Below are positions 1-6,352 of a DNA stretch of 9,031 bases, piece by piece. How positions within the stretch are numbered: the first letter of the stretch is position 1; every line of letters starts with the position of its first letter. This stretch comes from Chlamydiales bacterium (GTDB lineage Bacteria; Chlamydiota; Chlamydiia; Chlamydiales; JAACFD01). Both the position numbers and the translations under genes were made by a program. The notes under the pieces are model-generated. The model had not been told where the DNA came from. It saw only the letters and a list, made by a program, of their open reading frames with translations, and did no database searches. The stretch spans positions 1 to 9,031 of the forward strand of contig JAACFD010000071.1 in NCBI GenBank assembly GCA_009937555.1, read 5' to 3'.

Positions 1-19
1 ATGAAGACGACTTTCTGAT

Positions 20-39
20 CAATTATTATTAAATAATTG
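20..39. repeat. AT-rich inverted repeat downstream of the MFS gene
   Basis: Two perfect 8-base arms, CAATTATT (20-27) and AATAATTG (32-39), flank a 4-base spacer, 15 bases beyond the MFS stop codon. It could form a weak 3'-end hairpin for the minus-strand transcript. The stem is almost all A-T and no clear U-tract follows in that direction, so a terminator role is only a guess. Confidence 0.3.
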
Positions 40-54
40 TTTTACAAAATATAG

Positions 55-1287
55 CTAGTAACTTGCTAATTGAACAGGCTGCTTTTGAAACATTTTAAAA
101 GCGCTAATAAAACAGCAACAAGAAGAGATGGCTAAAACTACAAAAGGACCAAATAATGCATGAAGTACACTCCCTAGAGCTGGAGCTACACATGCCCTTA
201 ATCCTAAAAGAATTACATTTACCGTGCTAAATACAGAGCTATCTTTATCCTTAGCAAATGCAGGTCCAGATAAGTTCCAGCTAATATGATCTCCTGCTAA
301 GGCAACACCATATATTAGGTGAGCAAGGTACATCCAAATCACATTCCCCTTTGAAAAGATTAAGAAGGTTGTAAACATGCCCATTAGTAAAAAAACACAG
401 GCTGTAAAGCGAAATATATCTATGCGCTGAAAATATCGACCCCATAATGGAGAGGTAATCGTTAGTCCCAAACCTTTAAAAAGAGCTAGAGCTATAGCAT
501 AGTTAACATACTTAAGAGAAAGAACATCCACACAAAGCACAGGTACAATTGGCTGTGAAATTAAAATACCTGAACCACAAAGCATATATCCCCAGTGGAA
601 ACGAGAAAACTCAGTATGACTGTTCAACAGCTTCCAAGTTTTTTTCCAAGGCTTTACAATAGCTGACTTCCAAGAAAAAGCTTCTTTTTTCTCTACGTTC
701 ATCACTCTAGTCCCGACATCTATAGGGATCTTTGCCTGGAAGTAAACTGAAAACATACTAAGCGCAGCCACTGCTGGGAAAATCCAGCGCCAAGTCTGAG
801 ATCCCTGGTCCATCCAGCTTCCCATGAAGGGTAATAGCAGTACTCCCCCTCCATAAGCTAAAGCTGCTCCATAAGCAAATAGAGCACTACGATACTTCTC
901 TGGTAAATTCAGCTTTAATATTTCAAGCCATGCTGGTGTACCCGCCTTATAAAATAATTTATAAATAGCAGCTAAAAATACAAATACCCAGGCACTATCA
1001 ATAAAAGGAAATAAGAAAAAGGGAAGCCTTGAGAAAATACCAGCCCATATAATGTTATTTTTAAGCTTATCTTTTCTTTCATATACGGACGAAACCCAAT
1101 AAACACAAAACGCTGCAAGAAAGTACTTTAAAGCATATAAAACCGCTATTTGAAACACAGAAGCGTTTAAGCTCTTTCTTAAAATAAAGGGTACAAATAA
1201 ATACGCCTGCATCAAAGGTTCGCTTAAAAAACCTGTGAACAATACGGCTGCCCTTGTTCTTTTAAAGTGCTCTGTAGATTCTTCCAT
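55..1287 (-). CDS. Major facilitator superfamily transporter
   Basis: A 410-residue integral membrane protein with about 10-12 hydrophobic helices in two halves, split by a charged central loop at about residues 187-225 (several Lys, basic KPWKK patch). This is the classic MFS length and layout. The loop after helix 2 (YERKDKLK, about residues 69-76) looks like a degenerate MFS motif A, and the second half has a matching GRYFQR segment near 283-288. The substrate cannot be told from sequence. Candidates in an intracellular bacterium include metabolites or drugs taken from or expelled to the host. A TTG codon at 1294-1296 would add three residues, but the ATG at 1285-1287 is preferred. Neither start has a clear Shine-Dalgarno sequence. 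The gene is monocistronic in this window, transcribed away from the tRNA. A TATAGT element lies upstream but has no convincing -35 partner. Confidence 0.85.
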   Translation of the reverse strand: MEESTEHFKRTRAAVLFTGFLSEPLMQAYLFVPFILRKSLNASVFQIAVLYALKYFLAAFCVYWVSSVYERKDKLKNNIIWAGIFSRLPFFLFPFIDSAWVFVFLAAIYKLFYKAGTPAWLEILKLNLPEKYRSALFAYGAALAYGGGVLLLPFMGSWMDQGSQTWRWIFPAVAALSMFSVYFQAKIPIDVGTRVMNVEKKEAFSWKSAIVKPWKKTWKLLNSHTEFSRFHWGYMLCGSGILISQPIVPVLCVDVLSLKYVNYAIALALFKGLGLTITSPLWGRYFQRIDIFRFTACVFLLMGMFTTFLIFSKGNVIWMYLAHLIYGVALAGDHISWNLSGPAFAKDKDSSVFSTVNVILLGLRACVAPALGSVLHALFGPFVVLAISSCCCFISAFKMFQKQPVQLASY

Positions 1288-1396
1288 AGACTGCAAAAAG
1301 GCGATTTACTTGAAACACCGCAAAGAATAACACTATACTGCTTTTGAAGTAAGTCTTTTTCTCTCTCTAAAAAGTGCTTTAATAAGAAAAACTTTC

Positions 1397-1426
1397 TTGT
1401 ATTTTAAAACCTAAGAGATATATATT
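1397..1426 (+). promoter_or_regulatory. Probable sigma-70-type promoter of the tRNA gene
   Basis: TTGTAT (1397-1402) resembles a -35 box. It is followed after 16 or 18 bases by TATATA (1419-1424) or TATATT (1421-1426) as a -10 box. Transcription would begin near 1432, leaving a leader of roughly 20 bases before the tRNA 5' end at 1451, which is reasonable for processing by RNase P. It was found by eye in AT-rich DNA, so chance matches are possible. Confidence 0.4.
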
Positions 1427-1450
1427 GAATCCTTCTAAAGTTTTTCTTTA

Positions 1451-1524
1451 GGGGCAATAGCTCAGTTGGTTAGAGCACCGGACTCATAATCCGTAGGTCG
1501 CAGGTTCAAGTCCTGCTTGCCCCA
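1451..1524 (+). tRNA. tRNA with CAU anticodon (elongator Met, or Ile2 decoding AUA)
   Basis: A 74-base cloverleaf folds by hand. The 7-bp acceptor stem GGGGCAA/TTGCCCC is perfect, the D arm is GCTC/GAGC, the anticodon loop CTCATAA carries CAT, and the T arm GCAGG/CCTGC is perfect around TTCAAGT. The discriminator base is A at 1524. CCA is not encoded. It is not initiator tRNA: the first pair is G-C rather than a mismatch, and the anticodon stem lacks three consecutive G-C pairs next to the loop. The outermost anticodon-stem pair (C27/T43) is mismatched. A CAU anticodon can belong either to elongator tRNA-Met or to tRNA-Ile2, whose C34 is converted to lysidine by TilS. I cannot separate these from the sequence alone. 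Confidence 0.95.
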
Positions 1525-1533
1525 CTTTTTTTC
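1525..1533 (+). terminator. T-tract after the tRNA gene
   Basis: Seven consecutive T (1526-1532) directly follow the tRNA 3' end. The T arm and acceptor stem could serve as the stem of a terminator. There is no separate hairpin, and the tract reaches to within one base of the crcB stop codon on the other strand, so little room remains for any other signal. Confidence 0.35.
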
Positions 1534-1920
1534 TCACCAACCTGCCATCACATACTTAGCGCTAAACACGCCTAATAAAGTTAAGCTTAGCCCGCCTAAG
1601 ACATGCAACATAATAAGTATACAAGCTAAGAAATATTCATTCCGTTGAAAAAGGCTGACCACCTCAGCTGAAAAGCTAGAGAAGGTTGTTAGAGCTCCTA
1701 AAAAACCGGTGAAGATAGCCAAGCGAAGGGACTCTGACAAAATAAAACCATATTTAGAACCTTCCATGATAGCTCCCACTAGAAAACCTCCTAGCAAATT
1801 AGCTAATAAGGTTCCTATAGGTATAGATGGGTAAATAGGGTTAAATAATAATGCAAAGCACCATCTTAGCAGTGCTCCGCAAACTGCCCCTCCGCTTAAG
1901 AATATGACATTAATTATCAT
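1534..1920 (-). CDS. crcB: Fluoride ion channel CrcB/FluC
   Basis: Inner-membrane fluoride exporter channel of the Fluc family, which works as a dual-topology dimer and lowers cytoplasmic fluoride. At 128 residues and four hydrophobic helices it is full length. Family signatures are in order: GGAVCGALLRW at 10-20, GTLLANLLGG at 36-45 with the conserved pore-lining Asn (N41), and GFLGALTTFSSF at 72-83. The last contains the residues of the central Na+ site and the two Phe (F80, F83) that coordinate fluoride. The gene lies 19 bp downstream of the phosphorylase-like gene on the same strand and is probably cotranscribed with it. No fluoride riboswitch is apparent in that short gap. The Shine-Dalgarno is weak. 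It converges on the tRNA, its stop lying 9 bp from the tRNA end. A single crcB copy implies a homodimer unless another lies outside this window. Confidence 0.95.
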   Translation of the reverse strand: MIINVIFLSGGAVCGALLRWCFALLFNPIYPSIPIGTLLANLLGGFLVGAIMEGSKYGFILSESLRLAIFTGFLGALTTFSSFSAEVVSLFQRNEYFLACILIMLHVLGGLSLTLLGVFSAKYVMAGW

Positions 1921-1939
1921 TTCTAGCTACCAGTACAGT

Positions 1940-2812
1940 TTAAACAGTTTGATAAGACTCTGTAGAGCTACTAGAGCTCGTTAAAGCTGTAAGAACAAAG
2001 TCCATAAACATATCCTCTTCTACATTCAAAGCCTCTTTCCGAAAACTGCCCTCATATGGTCCTGTTTTTGAAGAATCTTTGTGTACTGTTTGAAGAACAC
2101 TTGCAGCACGTTTCCCAAAGTCTTTAGCTACTCTGAAAAGAACGGCACTTTCCATATCGTAACTCTCTTTTTTATCACTTCTTTCTTTAGCTTTTTTCTG
2201 TTTCTGAATAGAAGCTTCCCTAGCTTTAAAACTATGAGGGTTTTTTATCGCATGGTAGTTTTCTACATGGTGACAAATACGCTTTTCTACATTGAGTCCT
2301 CTTTTATTAGCTTCACTTTCAAGTGCTTTTACTAAAGAAGGAGCTGCGCTTATACTTTTACCACAACTTTCTGAATCTATACCACTAGCTAATTCAAATC
2401 CTATAAGGTTATCTGTTTCATCAATAATTTTAACCATCTGAAACTCTTCTGCTTTTGGGAAAGGATGGTCATCGGATCCGTAACGCACAATATCCTCTGC
2501 TCCAGCAGAGTATAATTCTGAGAACATTAACCCAGAACCGCTACCAACAGGTGCTTGTGCTACAAAAACTTCTTCTCCATTGTACTTACCTATAAAAACT
2601 GAAGGTCCCCAAGCTGTTTGGTAAGTCTTTAAATCTTGCAACTTACTTGATACTCTTTCAGCACGTAGCATATTTGAACACACAATTCCCTTTTTAGGTA
2701 CAGCTATACGTACAAATAAATTTTCTTCTAGCTTTAGCTCCACATCTGAAGCAAAACTTAAAGCTGGTAATACTAAAAGAACTAAGTTTAGACAAATTCT
2801 TTTGAAGTTCAT
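1940..2812 (-). CDS. Exported protein of the nucleoside phosphorylase (PNP/UDP) superfamily
   Basis: A 290-residue protein with an N-terminal Sec signal peptide: KR at 4-5, a hydrophobic core, and probable cleavage after SFA at residue 21. The rest resembles the phosphorylase/nucleosidase fold. The segment at 82-112 (VFVAQAPVGSGSGLMFSELY, then AGAEDIVRYG) matches the strand-glycine-helix and the I-R-x-G phosphate-binding strand. DMES at 219-222 matches the ME[SA] ribose-binding signature. VHKDSS at 243-248 occupies the place of the catalytic S-D near the C-terminus. The usual RxG[ST]xG is altered to R-Y-G-S-D-D (110-115), and a Lys-rich segment (about 186-217) lies before DMES. Activity and substrate are therefore uncertain; a periplasmic nucleoside hydrolase or phosphorylase, or a non-catalytic derivative, are all possible. 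The start has a good Shine-Dalgarno (AGAGG, 6 bases from ATG). crcB follows after 19 bp. Confidence 0.7.
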   Translation of the reverse strand: MNFKRICLNLVLLVLPALSFASDVELKLEENLFVRIAVPKKGIVCSNMLRAERVSSKLQDLKTYQTAWGPSVFIGKYNGEEVFVAQAPVGSGSGLMFSELYSAGAEDIVRYGSDDHPFPKAEEFQMVKIIDETDNLIGFELASGIDSESCGKSISAAPSLVKALESEANKRGLNVEKRICHHVENYHAIKNPHSFKAREASIQKQKKAKERSDKKESYDMESAVLFRVAKDFGKRAASVLQTVHKDSSKTGPYEGSFRKEALNVEEDMFMDFVLTALTSSSSSTESYQTV

Positions 2813-2898
2813 ACTTGACCTCTTCTTGTATTTAATGGTTTGATAAGTAATTAAGATTTAGAACAATTGATAAATAGTTATTTAAAGTCGAGAGAAAT

Positions 2899-3180
2899 AT
2901 GAGTTCATTTTTGCTTGAAGTACGCATTTCTCCCAATGCCTCAAGAAGTAGACTTCTTACCTGGCATGGAAAACAGCTGAAGATTGCAATTGCAGCTCCA
3001 GCAATAGATAACAAAGCTAACTTGGAATTAATTAGGTTTATTTCTAAACAGCTTCATCTAAGTAAGAGCTCTATTCAACTAGTGAAAGGGTCAAAATCAA
3101 AAAGTAAGATTATTGAAGTACAGGGAATTGATAAGCAGTTTGCTTTAGACTTAATCAATAAGGCAATAGAGAAAGCCTAG
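2899..3180 (+). CDS. DUF167 / YggU family small protein
   Basis: A 93-residue protein spanning the full length of the DUF167 (UPF0235, YggU) family, a small alpha/beta fold without a firmly established function. Family landmarks are visible. The opening strand is followed by ISPNASRSRLL (10-20; the family V-x-P-x-A pattern with P12 and A14). The core signature AAPAIDNKAN (32-41) corresponds to the common APPVDGKAN, with KAN at 39-41. A basic G-S-K-S-K-S-K turn sits at 64-70. The start is preceded by a purine-rich GAGAG about 4 bases from ATG. It is divergent from the phosphorylase-like gene across 86 bp and overlaps the end of the potassium-channel gene by four bases, the two stop codons sharing one CTAG. 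No partner gene suggests a role. Confidence 0.9.
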   Translation: MSSFLLEVRISPNASRSRLLTWHGKQLKIAIAAPAIDNKANLELIRFISKQLHLSKSSIQLVKGSKSKSKIIEVQGIDKQFALDLINKAIEKA

Positions 3181-3980
3181 TAGTGAATATCCCCATCCGT
3201 TTCTTGATAAACAAGATTACCACAAGCCTTACAGTGAGATGCATCGGGATCATGATACAACAGACCGCAGTGGGCACACTCTACTTGCCTTTTCCTTGTA
3301 GCTAGTAGCACACTCTTAGCAAGGCCGGTCACTTGTACAGGTATTAAAACAGCACCAGTAATAATCATAAGAAGGGTAACTGCTCTACCCCACTCTGAAA
3401 TAGGTGTTATATCACCAAAACCAACTGTAGTTAAGGTTACGACAGTAAAGTAAATGGAATCGAAAAAGGTTAAAAATTTTTCATTATTATAACTGTTTTC
3501 AATATCATAAATCATGCCCGCTGAAATAAATATCAGGCAAAATAGCGTAAATAAAATACGCGCTATTCTTAAGTGAGCATCTTCTACTTTACCAAAGAAG
3601 AAGGAGCGGTGCTGCATTAACCTAAGAATTCGTAGAACTCTTGCAATCCTTAACACTCTGACAAACTGCCAGTGGGTACTGCCAAGAAATAGCGGAAGAA
3701 TAGCGAGTAGATCTACTAGAGCCATAGGAGATAAGATAAACTTTATAGAGAACTTCTTTGCCCATAAGCGCACTAGGTATTCTAAAAGAAATACAAGTGT
3801 TATGACTGCTTCTATCAGGTATAGGTCAGCAATAAGTTTTTGTGAAATAGGGTAGGTTGTAGCTACAAAAATTAAACAGACAATCAATACAAGTAAGGTA
3901 TTAAGAACATCATAAAACTGTGCAAAACGGCTATCTTTACTATTGAGGTAGTAATCTACTTTTTCTTGTAAATGAGCCAT
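3177..3980 (-). CDS. Six-helix voltage-sensor potassium channel with C-terminal zinc ribbon
   Basis: Inner-membrane cation channel of the voltage-gated K+ family, 267 residues. Helices S1-S6 lie at about 28-44, 52-72, 80-99, 104-122, 140-158 and 197-222. S2 carries acidic E67, S3 carries D90, and S4 has five Arg at exact three-residue spacing (108, 111, 114, 117, 120), the hallmark of a voltage sensor. The pore helix leads to the filter TTVGFGD (184-190), predicting K+ selectivity. S6 contains an unusual IPVQV (213-217) where a gating hinge would sit. The cytoplasmic tail holds CxxC...CxxC (C235, C238, C250, C253), a rubredoxin-like zinc ribbon instead of a TrkA/RCK domain. Translation is probably coupled to the bactofilin-like gene 9 bp upstream; a Shine-Dalgarno AAAGG lies in that gap. 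It could help set membrane potential or K+ balance inside a host cell, which is inference. Confidence 0.92.
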   Translation of the reverse strand: MAHLQEKVDYYLNSKDSRFAQFYDVLNTLLVLIVCLIFVATTYPISQKLIADLYLIEAVITLVFLLEYLVRLWAKKFSIKFILSPMALVDLLAILPLFLGSTHWQFVRVLRIARVLRILRLMQHRSFFFGKVEDAHLRIARILFTLFCLIFISAGMIYDIENSYNNEKFLTFFDSIYFTVVTLTTVGFGDITPISEWGRAVTLLMIITGAVLIPVQVTGLAKSVLLATRKRQVECAHCGLLYHDPDASHCKACGNLVYQETDGDIHY

Positions 3981-3989
3981 AACACCTTT

Positions 3990-5123
3990 CTATCCTAGTT
4001 CTCTTTTTGCCATGACAAGACTTCCTAGCCCTAGCAAAAAGGCTATAAATGTTGTGACATTTCCAATTAGTGGTATAGAAGCTAAAATTGTGTATATAAG
4101 TAAGCCGCTTAAAAAGACCCATCCATCTTTTAGTTGGAAACTAAACACCCTGCTTAAACATCTTCCTAAGAAATTAATAGTGAATATATTAGCTATATAT
4201 AAAAATAGGAAATAGAGCGCTAGTAGTATTAAAGCGATAGGTATTCCTACTACTGAAATCACTAGAATTACCATAAGAATAGGTGGCACCAGCAAAAACA
4301 GAACTCCTGTAACCAGAGCCATCCATGGAGTATTTTGTAAGACTAAGTCTGTTCTTTTCATATACTTTGGAAAGAAGTAGTAAGCGAGTAAGCCCAATAT
4401 AAAGAGAGAAATAAAAGAGATATATTTACTGATAACATATATAACATATACAGCATCAATCACTTGTTTTGTAGAATCCTTAAAGAAGTTTGAACTAAGC
4501 TTCTTGTGAATCTTTCCAGATATAATAGCCTTTTTTGAAATTGAAACACTTCGGTCACTCCAGTACTCGAAGTCTCCCTCAATTTTTGCATCTGGAGTAA
4601 GCCTAACATCACCAGATATTAAGTCAACATTTCCTTGAATGCTACTAGACTGGGTAAAACTTCCAGCTATAACTTCTATATCTCCTTTAATAGGGGCAGC
4701 AACTCTAAAGTTTCCTCCTCTACCATATAGGCCTCCATTTACCTTGGCTGACTCTGTTAAATCAACACTTCCACCAGCAATACTAAGATTTCTACCAATA
4801 TTTCCAGACAAAGAAACATGGCCTCCTAGTATCTTTAAATCTTGCCTTATATCGCCTGAGATATCAACCTTGCCTCCCATTAAGACAACATCGCCATTTA
4901 CAACCCCTTCAATTTGAACCTGAGCTCCAAATAAAAATACATCGCCATTAATAGTTCCTAGTATAGTTATATCATTGCCTGCAGCATAAAAATCGCGGTT
5001 AATTTCTTCTCCTGACTCAACAACCACCTGTTTACCGCTTAGAAAGTGGCTACTCCCTAGTGAAAATAGGCTGGAACAAAAGGAAAAAGATAATAAAAGT
5101 AAGATAAGTATTTTTTTATTCAT
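3990..5123 (-). CDS. Exported bactofilin-like beta-solenoid protein with C-terminal membrane domain
   Basis: A 377-residue protein. A signal sequence (KK at 3-4, hydrophobic to about residue 20) precedes a repeat region. Units of the form I-x-G-D-hydrophobic-x-hydrophobic-x-G-G-x-V-x-hydrophobic have their Asp/Asn/Gly at 44, 61, 78, 95, 112, 131, 148, 165 and 184. That is a 17-residue period with two 19-residue units, and a weaker unit occurs near 201-204. This matches the polymer-forming bactofilin-type beta-helix. About five hydrophobic helices follow (about 225-251, 268-287, 289-315, 335-352, 355-372), as in membrane-anchored bactofilin-like proteins. The repeats should lie outside the cytoplasm, unlike true cytoplasmic bactofilins. 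It may form an envelope scaffold; the exact role is unknown. The start has no clear Shine-Dalgarno. The K+ channel gene follows after 9 bp. Confidence 0.8.
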   Translation of the reverse strand: MNKKILILLLLSFSFCSSLFSLGSSHFLSGKQVVVESGEEINRDFYAAGNDITILGTINGDVFLFGAQVQIEGVVNGDVVLMGGKVDISGDIRQDLKILGGHVSLSGNIGRNLSIAGGSVDLTESAKVNGGLYGRGGNFRVAAPIKGDIEVIAGSFTQSSSIQGNVDLISGDVRLTPDAKIEGDFEYWSDRSVSISKKAIISGKIHKKLSSNFFKDSTKQVIDAVYVIYVISKYISFISLFILGLLAYYFFPKYMKRTDLVLQNTPWMALVTGVLFLLVPPILMVILVISVVGIPIALILLALYFLFLYIANIFTINFLGRCLSRVFSFQLKDGWVFLSGLLIYTILASIPLIGNVTTFIAFLLGLGSLVMAKRELG

Positions 5124-5169
5124 GGCGATGTAATTAATGGGTCATTTATTATTTTTTTGGCAATTTTGT

Positions 5170-5194
5170 CGTAAGACAGGTATCCTAGCTTACG
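5170..5194. promoter_or_regulatory. 25-bp imperfect palindrome between divergent genes, possible operator
   Basis: Outer arms CGTAAG (5170-5175) and CTTACG (5189-5194) enclose inner arms AGG (5178-5180) and CCT (5184-5186), with a 2-by-2 mismatch between them and a TAT centre. It sits in the 113-bp gap between the divergent starts at 5123 and 5237, 42 bp from the plus-strand start. Dyad symmetry at this place suits binding by a dimeric regulator or an RNA hairpin in a leader. The binding protein is unknown. It could be chance. Confidence 0.35.
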
Positions 5195-5236
5195 GAAATA
5201 AATTATATCTTTTAACAAGAAAAACAAAACATTTAA

Positions 5237-6295
5237 ATGAAAAAACTAGCTTTTTTAGTAGGTACTTTAATCTGCTTCTTTACTTTTAATCTCTACTCTA
5301 ACTGCATGGAAGTTAGCCCTGTGTGCTCCCCTTTACTGCTAAGTAAGATACAACAAGCAAAAGCTGGTGACTACCTGGTTATTAAAAGAAATAGCACACT
5401 AACCTTGATGCATATTTTTGACCTTAAAAATGACTCTGTATCAATAGAAGAGCTAATTATACCTGAGTATAAGTTTTCACCTCTCAAGCTTAACTGGAAG
5501 GAATGGCTAAAGAATGGGGCTCCAAGGCATAGCTCATGGATTGGTTATGAAATCAATATAAAAAATGGAATGATTACAGAGCTCTACTCTTTTAACAAGC
5601 AAGCACATTTACAAATTCACCAGGTAGATAGTTTTATTAGCACTCTTTTAAAACTACCTTTCACTATCGTTCCGGAAGAGAAAAGAAAGAAAATAGGTCC
5701 TCCACCAGGACCTGGTAAAGTTGATAATAGAAACCTTTGGCAGCCATCATTGATTTTTGAAGGAGAAGCTATTAATGAGGTGGCTTTTGATGCTTACCAA
5801 GCTTACTGGCCTCAAGATAACAGCGAACTTAGTGGTAAAAAAATTGAAATATTTCTCCCCAGCACTGATGGTCCTTTTCCCTCTTACCTCCCCTACTGGC
5901 TTCATATTGATGACTACTTGATAAACGCTCGGTTTCGAATCATTGACTCCGGCACAGACTTAGAGTCCCCCCAAAATGCAATCCCTCATAGACCTCCAAC
6001 TATAAACAGCTATTCCTATACGGATGCAGGAGACTTTCAAATTCTTTTAGAGCTGCCAGCCTTTTACCAAGAGTTCTCCTTGCTTGCTGTTAAAGAAAAT
6101 ACCTCGCTAAATACAGCTCTTAGCCTTCCTTTTCAACTATCTCCAGTAGAGGGTAACCTAAATGTTCAAGTTACAATGCTAAAAGAAACGTTACACCAAC
6201 ATTTATCTATTGGTGATGCCTACTTCTTTTATATTTCCCCGAAGAACAATCCTTACCTTATGGTACAAACTGAAAAACCCATTGTAATAAAGTAA
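5237..6295 (+). CDS. Exported protein of unknown function
   Basis: I do not recognise this 352-residue protein. It starts with a Sec signal peptide (KK at 2-3, hydrophobic core to about 19, probable cleavage near residue 21). Cys23 follows, but the preceding YSN is a poor lipobox, so a soluble periplasmic or secreted protein is more likely than a lipoprotein. The mature part has no other membrane helix. It contains a basic-to-proline linker (KRKKIGPPPGPG, 149-160) that separates an N-terminal region of about 130 residues from a C-terminal region rich in Trp, Tyr and Pro (for example SYLPYWLHIDDYL, 216-228) that looks like beta structure. That is consistent with a two-domain architecture. The start lacks a Shine-Dalgarno. 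hemL follows 57 bp downstream on the same strand but is not an obvious functional partner. Composition matches its neighbours, so there is no sign of recent transfer. Confidence 0.8.
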   Translation: MKKLAFLVGTLICFFTFNLYSNCMEVSPVCSPLLLSKIQQAKAGDYLVIKRNSTLTLMHIFDLKNDSVSIEELIIPEYKFSPLKLNWKEWLKNGAPRHSSWIGYEINIKNGMITELYSFNKQAHLQIHQVDSFISTLLKLPFTIVPEEKRKKIGPPPGPGKVDNRNLWQPSLIFEGEAINEVAFDAYQAYWPQDNSELSGKKIEIFLPSTDGPFPSYLPYWLHIDDYLINARFRIIDSGTDLESPQNAIPHRPPTINSYSYTDAGDFQILLELPAFYQEFSLLAVKENTSLNTALSLPFQLSPVEGNLNVQVTMLKETLHQHLSIGDAYFFYISPKNNPYLMVQTEKPIVIK

Positions 6296-6352
6296 CCTTT
6301 CCCCTATTTTTCTCAAGATACTTACCCCTAACTTATTCATAAGGCCTAGAAT

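Noticed and set aside
1..18. ATG at 1 followed in frame by a stop at 16-18, possibly the tail of a plus-strand gene.
   Set aside because: Too short to tell from chance; the sequence upstream is outside the window.
1921..1939. A fluoride riboswitch upstream of crcB.
   Set aside because: The gap to the upstream gene is only 19 bp, too short for the aptamer, and none of its features is visible.
2081..2335. Plus-strand 84-residue open frame opposite the phosphorylase-like gene.
   Set aside because: Low-complexity Phe/Ser-rich translation, antisense to a gene with a clear signal peptide and family motifs; no ribosome-binding site.
1948..2850. Two copies of GTTTGATAAG (near 1950 and 2839), whose complement contains TTATCAA like the DnaA-box variants.
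   Set aside because: The first lies inside codons of the phosphorylase-like gene and both are isolated. They show that TTATCAA alone is common here and is not evidence of a site.
4639..4917. Plus-strand 92-residue open frame opposite the beta-solenoid repeats.
   Set aside because: It is the antisense reading of the Gly/Asp-rich repeats, giving a Pro-rich product, and has no start signal.
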